NCBI GenBank assembly: GCA_002329255.1
Contig: DCTL01000002.1
Span: forward strand, 15,133-23,164
Length of the DNA: 8,032 nucleotides
Source: Patescibacteria group bacterium UBA1441
Lineage (GTDB): Bacteria; Patescibacteriota; Minisyncoccia; Minisyncoccales; UBA1441
Direction: 5' to 3'
Part shown: positions 1 to 6,731 of the stretch, in pieces
How positions within the stretch are numbered: position 1 is the stretch's first letter
How the letters are laid out: each line of letters starts with the position of its first letter
The notes under the pieces: model-generated
Database searches by the model: none
Seen by the model: only the letters and a program-made list of their open reading frames with translations
Told to the model about the DNA's origin: nothing
Program-made: the position numbers and the translations under genes

Positions 1-719
1 GAGCCGCTATTCTTGAAATAAGAGCCGGAACGGGCGGCGAAGAGGCCGCCCTTTTCGCCCGCGACCTTTTTCGTTCCTATAATCGATATGCTCAGAAAAA
101 AGAATGGCCTTTAGAAATATTTGATCAAAATTTGACTGATTTGGGTGGTTGTCGAAAAATAATCTTTCGCTTGAATCATCGATCAGCCTGGGAAAAGTTT
201 CAATATGAAGGAGGAACACATCGAGTTCAAAGAATTCCAGCAACTGAAAAAGCAGGTCGGACTCAAACTTCAACGGTTACAGTCGCTGCTTATCCGCAAA
301 GCGATCACCCGGTGGTTAAAATAAGGCCAAATGATTTAAAAATAGACTCTCTGAAATCATCCGGCCCCGGCGGTCAACACGTTAACAAACGAGAGACAGC
401 TGTTCGTGTTACCCATCAACCAACCGGATTAACGGTGACCTGTCAAACTAGTCGAAGTCAGCAAAGAAATCGAGAGCTGGCCCTAGAATTATTGTCGGCA
501 AAATTAGAGCAACTTGCCCAAGAAAAGAATCAAGCGAAAACCCAGCAGATTAAACAGGCTCAAATTGGCTCCGGTAAAAGGGCTGAAAAGATAAGAACCT
601 ACCACTTTTCGCAAAATCGAATCACCGATCATCGGATCAAAAAAAGCTGGCATAACCTCGAAGAGGTGATGAAAGGTGACTGGGATAAAATATTTAAAGC
701 TTTAAGTTCCGCCAAATAA
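1..719 (+). CDS. prfA: Peptide chain release factor 1 (RF1), 5'-truncated by the window edge
   Basis: RF1 recognises UAA and UAG in the ribosomal A site and triggers peptidyl-tRNA hydrolysis. The frame is open from base 3 to the TAA at 717-719. It starts inside the conserved segment ILEIRAGTGGEEAALFA, so roughly the first 100 residues (most of domain 1) lie outside the window. The stop-codon recognition tripeptide is PAT (237-245) in the context HRVQRIPATE, which is the RF1 PxT form and not the SPF of RF2. The catalytic GGQ is at 369-377, within SSGPGGQHVNK. The domain-3 signature GSGKRAEKIRTYHF followed by RITDHRI is also intact. A TTG at 132 is only an internal codon, because the homology continues upstream of it. 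The gene converges on mreB copy B with no spacer. RF1 is secure; the full length is unknown. Confidence 0.96.
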   Translation, partial: AAILEIRAGTGGEEAALFARDLFRSYNRYAQKKEWPLEIFDQNLTDLGGCRKIIFRLNHRSAWEKFQYEGGTHRVQRIPATEKAGRTQTSTVTVAAYPQSDHPVVKIRPNDLKIDSLKSSGPGGQHVNKRETAVRVTHQPTGLTVTCQTSRSQQRNRELALELLSAKLEQLAQEKNQAKTQQIKQAQIGSGKRAEKIRTYHFSQNRITDHRIKKSWHNLEEVMKGDWDKIFKALSSAK

Positions 720-731
720 TCACTTTGGTGG
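709..731. terminator. Hairpin spanning the convergent prfA/mreB stop codons (possible weak terminator)
   Basis: Bases 709-716 (CCGCCAAA) pair with 724-731 (TTTGGTGG) to give an 8-bp stem with one G-U pair in the + strand RNA and a 7-base loop (717-723). The loop contains the TAA of prfA and most of the TGA of the opposing mreB. In the minus-strand RNA the wobble becomes an A-C mismatch, so the hairpin is stronger for prfA transcripts. Neither side has a proper U-run. It could protect the 3' ends or attenuate convergent transcription; a real intrinsic terminator is uncertain. Confidence 0.4.
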
Positions 732-1781
732 CTCAATATCTCTCTCTTCAATCAACACGCCTTTTAAGTCGTCTAAGGCCTCTAAGATAGCCCCCGCTCC
801 TCTGACCATTGCCGTTAGAGGGTCTTCAATAACTTTAGCCGGCATCTTTACCTCCTGCATGATCAGTTGATCCAGGCCCTTTAAAAAGGCCCCGCCACCC
901 GAAAGACAAATCCCATCAGTCATGATGTCGGCCAACAATTCCGGCGGAGTCGCCTCAATCGTATCCTTAACTGCATTAATAATTTCAGTAACCGATTTTT
1001 TAATCGCCTGATGAACGTCTTTCGAAGTAATAATAACTTCTTCCGGAAGACCATTAACAATATTTCTACCTCGAATTGGCATTTCCTCATTTTGACTGGG
1101 CAACATGGCCGATCCAATTCTAATCTTGGCTCGTTCGGCTGTTTGCTCGCCAATAATCAATTTATACTCTTCTAAAACATAATCAATAATATCTTGATTG
1201 AGACGATCGCCAGCTGTTTTAAGACTAATCTTGGAAACAATACCTCCCAAAGAAATAACCGCCACCTCAGCTGTTCCTCCGCCAATGTCAACGATTAGAT
1301 TACCGGTCGCTTCTTGAATTGGCATTTTTGCTCCAATAGCCGAAGCAACTGGTTCGTCAACCAAAAACACCTGATAGGCTCCGGCACTACGAGCTGCATC
1401 TCGCACTGCTTTCTCTTCGACTTCAGTAATACCTGAAGGAATACCAATAATTACTCTGGGCCAAAAATGAGGAAACCAGTCTTTGCCCCGCGCTTTTTGA
1501 ATAAAATAACGAAGCATCTGCTCAGTAATCTCAAAATCAGAGACCACTCCTTTAATTAAGGGTCTTGAAGCAACGATATAGGAAGGCGTGCGACCAACCA
1601 TTTTTTTTGCCTCTTGTCCGATAGTTAAAATTTGACCTGTTTTTTCATTGAGAGCCACCACTGAGGGCTCGTTGATTACGATCCCTTTTCCCCGAACGTA
1701 AACCAAAGAATTGGCTGTCCCCAAGTCAATGGCAATATCCTGATAAAAATATTGATAGAATTTATTCATAGACTTAATCAT
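720..1781 (-). CDS. mreB: MreB-family actin-like shape protein, copy B
   Basis: MreB is a bacterial actin that polymerises under the membrane and directs elongasome wall synthesis. At 353 aa the length is normal. ATPase motifs are intact: phosphate-1 DLGTAN at about residues 19-24, phosphate-2 DIGGGT at 165-170, the segment GITEVEEKAV that carries the catalytic-type Glu (about 118-126), DEP at 142-144, and the adenosine-side LSGGGAFLKG near the C-terminus. The N-terminus before DLGT is long and aromatic (MNKFYQYFYQ from Met5), comparable in length to the membrane-binding amphipathic helix of E. coli MreB; membrane binding is inferred. Two starts are possible, Met1 (1779-1781) and Met5 (1767-1769), and neither has a Shine-Dalgarno. 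Met5 gives the E. coli-like length. It is the last gene of the operon, 30 bp after the protease gene, and its TGA stop directly abuts the prfA stop. It is a diverged paralogue of the mreB at 4350-5360. Confidence 0.95.
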   Translation of the reverse strand: MIKSMNKFYQYFYQDIAIDLGTANSLVYVRGKGIVINEPSVVALNEKTGQILTIGQEAKKMVGRTPSYIVASRPLIKGVVSDFEITEQMLRYFIQKARGKDWFPHFWPRVIIGIPSGITEVEEKAVRDAARSAGAYQVFLVDEPVASAIGAKMPIQEATGNLIVDIGGGTAEVAVISLGGIVSKISLKTAGDRLNQDIIDYVLEEYKLIIGEQTAERAKIRIGSAMLPSQNEEMPIRGRNIVNGLPEEVIITSKDVHQAIKKSVTEIINAVKDTIEATPPELLADIMTDGICLSGGGAFLKGLDQLIMQEVKMPAKVIEDPLTAMVRGAGAILEALDDLKGVLIEERDIEPPK

Positions 1782-1788
1782 TATAGCA
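1780..1788 (-). promoter_or_regulatory. Candidate extended -10 promoter overlapping the mreB copy B start
   Basis: On the minus strand, TGCTATAAT reads from 1788 to 1780: a perfect TATAAT with the TG extension one base upstream. No good -35 is visible at 17 bp spacing (GGAAAC). Transcription would begin near 1774-1772, inside the codons between Met1 and Met5. Such a transcript could only use Met5, with a leader of about 3-5 bases. It would give the last mreB its own expression inside the operon. This is based on the motif alone. Confidence 0.4.
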
Positions 1789-1811
1789 TTTCTAGTAAAT
1801 TGGTTTCCCTT

Positions 1812-2873
1812 TTAGCTAAAAAGATAAAAAATATCTTTAATACTAACAAAGATCAGGAGTCCGATTAGCAACAAGAAAAAGACGTTGTTAATTCGATTTT
1901 CAATCATTCGACTGGGAGCTCGACCACGAACTTTTTCAATAATTAAAAATAATATTCTTCCACCGTCTAATGCCGGCAACGGAATAATATTAAAGATTGT
2001 TAAGTAGATGGCGATAGTAGCCACCAACATCAGCAAGCGATCCCAGCCAGCAGCAGCTTGTTGACCTGCAATTTGGACAATCCCAATGGGGCCCACTAAT
2101 CGAGCACCTGGCACATTCTCGCCCTGGATTAACCGATTAAAAACATCAACCGTGACAACCGGAATAGCGATAGTTTGAGAAACAGTTGCCTTGAGACCAG
2201 CCCAAGGAGCTTGATACCAGAAATAGTGTTGACGAACAACAGAGCCAATCATCACACCTAGAACTTCTTTTTCTGGATCAGAATCGATAGCTAAATCAAT
2301 GTTGAATTGATCTGTTCCTCGTTGAATAACTAAAGTTACTTCTTGACCACGATGGCTACCAAGAAAATCAATCATTTGATCAACTTGGTCAAAATCAAAC
2401 TGTTGATCATTAATTTGTCCCCCAGCCACGATATCACCCATCTTAATACCCATCTCTTCAGCTGGAGAATCCGGGTTAACTCCCATAATTTGAATCTGAC
2501 CAGGTTGATCATCTGAAGCTGCAAAAGGCAGTCCCCAGACTCCGGCTATTGTAGTCAAAATTAGAAAAGCCGCTATCCAAGTGGCAATCACTCCCCCACT
2601 AAATATAAGCACTCTCTTGTAAATCGGCAATCTCTCGTCTCGCTCCGCGTCCTCTCCTTCTAAGGCCGGAATCTTCACAAAAGCCCCGAAAGGTAGCCAA
2701 TTCAAAGAATAAAGAGTCTGGCCAAATTGAAAACCAAAAATACGAGGAGGAAGTCCAATGCCAAACTCTTCAACTGGCACTCCAAATTTCTTCGCCATTA
2801 AAAAATGGCCTAGTTCGTGTACCGTTATCAGAACAACTAAACTTAATATGGCAATTAAAATATAGAAAAACAT
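1812..2873 (-). CDS. rseP: RseP/RasP-type site-2 protease (M50 zinc metalloprotease) with one PDZ domain
   Basis: This is an intramembrane metalloprotease that cleaves single-span membrane proteins, typically anti-sigma factors or signal-peptide remnants. The zinc-binding HELGH lies at residues 19-23 in the first membrane helix. The third ligand motif, NIIPLPALDGGR (about 295-306), sits in a late helix. Hydrophobic spans are visible at about 3-25, 88-112, 280-300 and 328-350. One PDZ domain (about 124-195, including GVNPDSPAEEMGIKMGDIV) lies between them, whereas E. coli RseP has two. At 353 aa it is somewhat shorter than the 420-450 aa of well-studied relatives. It starts 2 bp after the frr stop, suggesting translational coupling, and no clear Shine-Dalgarno is seen. 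The frr-rseP adjacency is a common bacterial arrangement. Its substrates cannot be told from this window. Confidence 0.94.
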   Translation of the reverse strand: MFFYILIAILSLVVLITVHELGHFLMAKKFGVPVEEFGIGLPPRIFGFQFGQTLYSLNWLPFGAFVKIPALEGEDAERDERLPIYKRVLIFSGGVIATWIAAFLILTTIAGVWGLPFAASDDQPGQIQIMGVNPDSPAEEMGIKMGDIVAGGQINDQQFDFDQVDQMIDFLGSHRGQEVTLVIQRGTDQFNIDLAIDSDPEKEVLGVMIGSVVRQHYFWYQAPWAGLKATVSQTIAIPVVTVDVFNRLIQGENVPGARLVGPIGIVQIAGQQAAAGWDRLLMLVATIAIYLTIFNIIPLPALDGGRILFLIIEKVRGRAPSRMIENRINNVFFLLLIGLLIFVSIKDIFYLFS

Positions 2874-2875
2874 GA

Positions 2876-3433
2876 TCAGCTTTTAATCTCTGCTTGTTTA
2901 TCTTTTTTCATCTGGTCAATCTTTTTAGTGTATTCACTGATCATTTTCTGAAGTTCGTCTTTCAACTTAAACTTGTCATCCTCGCTAATCTGAGTTTGGT
3001 CAAAGGCTTGGCGAATCTCTTCCCAACCCTCATGCCACCAATGCCGAATAGTCTCTTTGGCTTGATTAGCCTTATCGTCTACCAAAATTGCCAAATTGTC
3101 CCTTCTTTCTTGAGAAAGATTAGGCATAGTTATTCGAATCAAATTCTGTTCTACCTTGGGGCTTAAATCCATTTCTGACTGATGAATAGCCTGCTCAATA
3201 GGTTGAAGATATTCATCACTCCAAGGTTGGACAATCAACTGATTGCTCCCGCTGGACGTAATTGAAGCCAACTGTTTCAAGGTCATGTTCTGGCCAGCTA
3301 AGGACACTTTTAGATCCTCAATTAGAGAAGGAGTAATCCGAGAAGCGTGTAACCGATTTAGTTCTTGTTGAAGAAAATTGATTACTTTTTCGAGTTCAAT
3401 TTTAGTTGTTTCAATAGTTTTAAGCTTCGACAT
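2876..3433 (-). CDS. frr: Ribosome recycling factor (RRF)
   Basis: RRF acts with EF-G to split post-termination ribosomes. The length of 185 aa matches E. coli RRF exactly. Family landmarks are present in order: LHASRITPSLIEDLKV (about 28-43, matching the usual RxGRASPxLLDxIxV), TLKQLASIT (51-59), LIVQPW (66-71), IEQAIHQSEMDLSP (79-92) and ITMPNLSQERRDNL (101-114). The last segment ends the alpha/beta domain before the final long helix. Oddities: the usual helix segment RNxRR is R130 followed by HWWH (131-134), so the two later arginines are lost, and the tyrosine-glycine after the first strand is replaced (SLAGQNM). Start at 3431-3433, 5 bp after the holB stop, with no Shine-Dalgarno. RRF is confident because of overall order and length. 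Confidence 0.92.
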   Translation of the reverse strand: MSKLKTIETTKIELEKVINFLQQELNRLHASRITPSLIEDLKVSLAGQNMTLKQLASITSSGSNQLIVQPWSDEYLQPIEQAIHQSEMDLSPKVEQNLIRITMPNLSQERRDNLAILVDDKANQAKETIRHWWHEGWEEIRQAFDQTQISEDDKFKLKDELQKMISEYTKKIDQMKKDKQAEIKS

Positions 3434-3438
3434 AATGA

Positions 3439-4353
3439 TTAAATTAAAATATATTCTAAAGACAGTCGAGCATTAAGACTGACTCTTCGGAACAAAGACT
3501 CGACTTCTTCGATTTTATCGATATTCGATATTATTTCGGATAGATTATACTCATCTGACCGATAAGAATCAAATCTTAACCCTAAATTTTTAATCAACAG
3601 CATCGCTCGCCAGAAGCTAATCCAATTATTCATCAATTCTAATAATTCGCTTCGTTCTTGAGCAGCCTTTTCAGCAAACCGAAAGCGTTGATAAAGTGGC
3701 TGTGATTGAATCTCTCTCAGTTGGCGCCACTCTTCCAGCCTTCTTTCAACTTCTTTGGGATTATCTTTCAGTCGATTCATTAAACCGAACCGTCCCTGAC
3801 TCAATAGAGCAATTTCCTCTGCCTTATTTTGATTAAGCCCTTGATTAATAAGCCAATTAATTGATTGCTTGATACTGAGTGGAGCAAAGTAAAAAACTTG
3901 GCAACGTGATCGAATAGTTTCTCTAATTGGCTGTAAATAATCAGCTAAAAAAACAAAAATTGTTTGATTCCGAGGTTCCTCTAAAACTTTCAAGAGCAAA
4001 TCTTGAGACTCCATGTTCATTAATTGGGCTTGATGAATAACTACCATCTGGTAACCCCGAGGACTTAATCGAAGATCGGTTCGGTGTCTCATCTCTTCGA
4101 TCTGTTTAACCTTAATCGCACCAAGTCCCTTTTTGCCAGACAAAGTTTCAGGATATTCAGGGTAGATTCGCCATAATTGAAAATCCCAAGAATTATCAAC
4201 TTGCTGGCTAATCTGGTCAATCAACCACTCGGCAACCATTTCTTTACCCACCTCCGGCTCTCCGTAAAAAAGATAAGCATGCGAAAGACGATTTAATTTA
4301 ATCGCCCGCTTAAGAAAGTCTATCTGTTTCTGATGCGTGGCTGCCAATTTCAT
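3439..4353 (-). CDS. holB: DNA polymerase III clamp-loader delta' subunit
   Basis: Delta' is the stator of the clamp loader that opens the sliding clamp onto primed DNA. It is an AAA+ protein of 304 aa, slightly short for the family. The N-terminus SHAYLFYGEPEVGKE (about 24-38) is the P-loop region, but the Ser/Thr after GK is Glu38, so nucleotide binding is probably impaired, as in E. coli delta'. LLLKVLEEP (119-127) is the usual delta'/DnaX box, and the arginine-finger motif SRC is intact at 149-151 (IRSRCQVFYF). The cysteine zinc module of DnaX and many delta' proteins is not evident, and there is no tau-like extension, so it is not DnaX. Its ATG overlaps the TGA of mreB copy A by 4 bp (ATGA), which indicates coupled translation. 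A replication gene in a wall and translation operon is a packing feature, not evidence of shared function. Confidence 0.92.
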   Translation of the reverse strand: MKLAATHQKQIDFLKRAIKLNRLSHAYLFYGEPEVGKEMVAEWLIDQISQQVDNSWDFQLWRIYPEYPETLSGKKGLGAIKVKQIEEMRHRTDLRLSPRGYQMVVIHQAQLMNMESQDLLLKVLEEPRNQTIFVFLADYLQPIRETIRSRCQVFYFAPLSIKQSINWLINQGLNQNKAEEIALLSQGRFGLMNRLKDNPKEVERRLEEWRQLREIQSQPLYQRFRFAEKAAQERSELLELMNNWISFWRAMLLIKNLGLRFDSYRSDEYNLSEIISNIDKIEEVESLFRRVSLNARLSLEYILI

Positions 4354-5360
4354 TTTCGCCCAACAATACTCTTCTTATACATCTCTAAATTATCGAGCAC
4401 AATTCCTAAACCGCGAATAACTGAAAATAAAGGCTCCTCGGCCACAAAGGTGGGAACTTGAATACTCTCAGCAATAAAACGATCAATATCAGTTAAAAGC
4501 GATCCGCCCCCAGCTAGGATAATACCCTTATTCATGATATCAGCTGAAAGCTCCGGAGGAGTTTCTCTTAAAACGCTCCGAATTGATCGGACAATTTCTT
4601 CTAAAACATCACTGACAGCTTTTTGAACCTCATTGGCCGAGACTTTAATGTCGCGAGGTAAACCACTGGCAATGTCTCTCCCTCGAACATCCATGCGCCG
4701 CTCTTTCTTTTTATCCGGGACAGCTAGTCCTATCTTTTTCTTAACCTCCTCAGCCGTTTGGACTCCAACGGCTAAATTATATTTCTCTTTGATATAAGCC
4801 ATAATTGCCTCATCCATTTTATCTCCCCCCACTCGAGTTGAGGCACAGGTAACAATACCCCCTAAAGAAATAACGGCGACCTCTGAAGTCCCCCCACCAA
4901 TATCAACAATCATATGACCAGAACAAGAATCAATTGGAATTCCTGCTCCTAAAGCTGATAAAATCGGTTCTTTGGCAACATAGGCCTTTTTCGCTCCCAC
5001 ACTTAAAGCAGCTTCAATAACAGCCATTCTTTCAGCTGAAGAAATATCAGCCGGAACTGAAATGACTAATTCCGGCTTCATAAAATCAAAGGGACCGCTA
5101 ACCTTTTCGATAAAGTAACGAATCATTGCTTGAGTAACTCGATAATCAGCGATTACTCCATCGCGCAATGGCCGATATATTCGAATATTTCCCGGCGTTC
5201 GGCCAATCATCTGTTTAGCCTCTAGCCCGACCGCTAAAATCCGATTGTCCTCCGGACTAACAGCTACCACCGAAGGTTCATTAATTACTACTCCTTTGTT
5301 TTGAACCAAAACCAAAGAATTAGCTGTTCCTAAATCAATAGCAATTTTTCTTGAAAACAT
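4350..5360 (-). CDS. mreB: MreB-family actin-like shape protein, copy A
   Basis: This is a second bacterial actin, 336 aa, about the length of Bacillus MreB. Motifs are complete: DLGTAN (9-14), INEPSVVAV (26-34), the segment DISSAERMAV (105-114) carrying the catalytic-type Glu110, EP (131-132), DIGGGTSEVAV (153-163), RGRDIASGLP in the C-terminal half, and LAGGGSLL near the end. The N-terminus before the first strand is only MFSRK, short as in Gram-positive MreB and unlike copy B. It starts 5 bp after the murA stop, with only a weak GAG just before the ATG, and overlaps holB by 4 bp. murA close to an mreB-type gene recalls the murA/mbl neighbourhood of Firmicutes. Copy A looks the more canonical of the two. 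Which copy is the main filament former cannot be decided from sequence. Confidence 0.96.
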   Translation of the reverse strand: MFSRKIAIDLGTANSLVLVQNKGVVINEPSVVAVSPEDNRILAVGLEAKQMIGRTPGNIRIYRPLRDGVIADYRVTQAMIRYFIEKVSGPFDFMKPELVISVPADISSAERMAVIEAALSVGAKKAYVAKEPILSALGAGIPIDSCSGHMIVDIGGGTSEVAVISLGGIVTCASTRVGGDKMDEAIMAYIKEKYNLAVGVQTAEEVKKKIGLAVPDKKKERRMDVRGRDIASGLPRDIKVSANEVQKAVSDVLEEIVRSIRSVLRETPPELSADIMNKGIILAGGGSLLTDIDRFIAESIQVPTFVAEEPLFSVIRGLGIVLDNLEMYKKSIVGRK

Positions 5361-5365
5361 TTATC

Positions 5366-6628
5366 TCAAACATTAATGCGCTCAATATCAGCTCCAAGCT
5401 GTTTCAAGCGTTTTTCAAAATTAGCGTAACCTCGATCAATTTGGTCAACCCCTTCTACCGTTGTTACCCCTTCAGCCGCTAAGCCCGCTACGACTAAGGC
5501 CGCTCCAGCTCGAATATCACTGGCTTCCACCGTCACGCCAGTTAACGGAGTCGGGCCAAAAACAAAGGCTCGATGCGGATCAACCATCTCGATATCTGCT
5601 CCCATCTTACACATTTCCGCGGCATAACGTAAACGATTTTCATAAAGCGGATCATGAATTAAACTTTTACCCTGAGCCTGAGTTAACAGAGGCACTACTA
5701 CTGGCAAGGAATCGGTCGGAAAGCCTGGATAAGGAAGGGCTTGAAGTCTTAAACCGTGTAAATCAGTTGAATGTTTAACCAATAAAGCATCGGCTTCAAC
5801 TTTAAAGTCAACACCCAGCTTTTTCATTTTAGTCAAAAAAAGAGTTAAATGATCTGGGACGACATCCCTAATAACCACTTCACCGGGAGTAATAGCCGCC
5901 GCAGCCATCAGCGTACTGGCTTCAATTGGATCGGGAATGATCCGATGTTTAACTCCACTTAATTTGGCAACGCCTTTAATTCTAATATCATGAGTGCCTT
6001 CACCTTGAATGTCAGCCCCCATATTTCGAAGCATTTGACCCAAATCCTGAACCTGAGGTTCAGCAGCCGCACCGCGAATAATTGTTTCGCCTGGAGTCAT
6101 GACTGCAGCCAGCATTAAATTTTCCGTAGCAGTAACACTGAACTCCTGCAAAACAATATGACCGCCTCTCAATTCTTCACCTTGGAAGTGATAAAAATCA
6201 CCCTCTTGTTTAAACCTTGCTCCCAGTCCGGCCAAAGCTTCCAAGTGGGTACTAATTGGTCTTAAGCCGATTCGATCACCACCAGGCCGAATAACCCGAA
6301 AAGCTTTCAAGCGAGCCAATAGAGCTCCAATGAACAAGACCGATAATCGAGTCTTACGCGCTCGATCAAAATCCATTCTTTCTGGATTGAGTGAAGTATT
6401 TTTAAGTTTAAGACTGGTTTCACTAACCCACTCGGTCTGAACTCCCATTCCTTCTAAAACACCAATCACATTTTCAATATCACTAATCAAAGGAATGTTC
6501 TCGATCAGACACTCCTCGTCGGTCAGAAGAGTAGCAATTAAGACTGGTCCCGCTGCATTTTTATAGCCGCAAGTAGTAATTTCGCCTTCTAATGGGCGAC
6601 CGCCGTTGATAACAAATTTGTCAGGCAT
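5366..6628 (-). CDS. murA: UDP-N-acetylglucosamine 1-carboxyvinyltransferase (MurA) with Asp in place of the catalytic Cys
   Basis: MurA transfers enolpyruvate from PEP to UDP-GlcNAc, the first committed step of peptidoglycan synthesis in the cytoplasm. At 420 aa it is full length (E. coli has 419). Substrate residues seen: K23-N24 in GYKNAA, R94 in KTRLS, R123 in GLRP, D306 in YPGFPTD, R332 in YENR, D371 in DIRA, and R399 in IDRGY. The loop that carries Cys115 in E. coli reads RPGGDRIGLRP here, so that residue is Asp118 (codon GAT at 6275-6277). The same Cys-to-Asp change is known in Mycobacterium, Chlamydia and Borrelia MurA, which stay active and resist fosfomycin. Other departures are GYKNAAGP for GAKNAALP, PDPIEAST for PDRIEAGT, and TDSLP for TDMQA. 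It is the first gene of the operon; the ATG at 6626-6628 has no Shine-Dalgarno. An AroA-like enzyme is excluded by the MurA-specific motifs. Confidence 0.95.
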   Translation of the reverse strand: MPDKFVINGGRPLEGEITTCGYKNAAGPVLIATLLTDEECLIENIPLISDIENVIGVLEGMGVQTEWVSETSLKLKNTSLNPERMDFDRARKTRLSVLFIGALLARLKAFRVIRPGGDRIGLRPISTHLEALAGLGARFKQEGDFYHFQGEELRGGHIVLQEFSVTATENLMLAAVMTPGETIIRGAAAEPQVQDLGQMLRNMGADIQGEGTHDIRIKGVAKLSGVKHRIIPDPIEASTLMAAAAITPGEVVIRDVVPDHLTLFLTKMKKLGVDFKVEADALLVKHSTDLHGLRLQALPYPGFPTDSLPVVVPLLTQAQGKSLIHDPLYENRLRYAAEMCKMGADIEMVDPHRAFVFGPTPLTGVTVEASDIRAGAALVVAGLAAEGVTTVEGVDQIDRGYANFEKRLKQLGADIERINV

Positions 6629-6650
6629 AAGTTTATTGTTAAACTATTCA

Positions 6651-6679
6651 ATATTATCTTAAAACCAGTCTTTAAGCAA
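6651..6679 (-). promoter_or_regulatory. Candidate promoter of the murA operon
   Basis: On the minus strand, TTGCTT (6679-6674) is followed after 17 bp by TAATAT (6656-6651); GATAAT at 6658-6653 is an alternative -10 with 15 bp spacing. It lies just downstream of the terminator of the preceding gene. Transcription would start near 6644, leaving a leader of about 16 bases without a Shine-Dalgarno. The motif match is moderate. Confidence 0.5.
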
Positions 6680-6690
6680 ATTAATTATAT

Positions 6691-6722
6691 AAAAAGCCCC
6701 ATAACGCATTTGCGTCTGGGGC
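6691..6722 (-). terminator. Intrinsic terminator of the pgeF-like gene
   Basis: In the minus-strand RNA, bases 6722-6717 (GCCCCA) pair with 6701-6696 (TGGGGC), and GCGT/ACGC (6715-6712 with 6708-6705) extends the stem past a small asymmetric internal loop to a four-base loop. Five U residues (6695-6691) and an AU-rich tail follow at once. It lies 9 bp beyond the TAA stop at 6732-6734 and separates this gene from the murA promoter. Confidence 0.87.
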
Positions 6723-6731
6723 CCCTACACT

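Noticed and set aside
694..705. Perfect 12-bp palindrome TTAAAGCTTTAA
   Set aside because: It lies in the prfA coding sequence, contains common codons, has no second copy or spacing pattern, and is likely chance in AT-rich DNA.
1..719. RF2 (prfB) or ArfB-type hydrolase as the identity of the first gene
   Set aside because: The PAT tripeptide and HRVQRIPATE context are RF1-type, RF2 has SPF, and ArfB lacks the codon-recognition domain seen here.
2894..3166. Antisense open frame opposite frr with a hydrophobic N-terminus, resembling a small membrane protein
   Set aside because: It is fully contained in the well-supported frr gene, has no ribosome binding site, and its hydrophobicity comes from reading lysine/glutamate-rich codons backwards.
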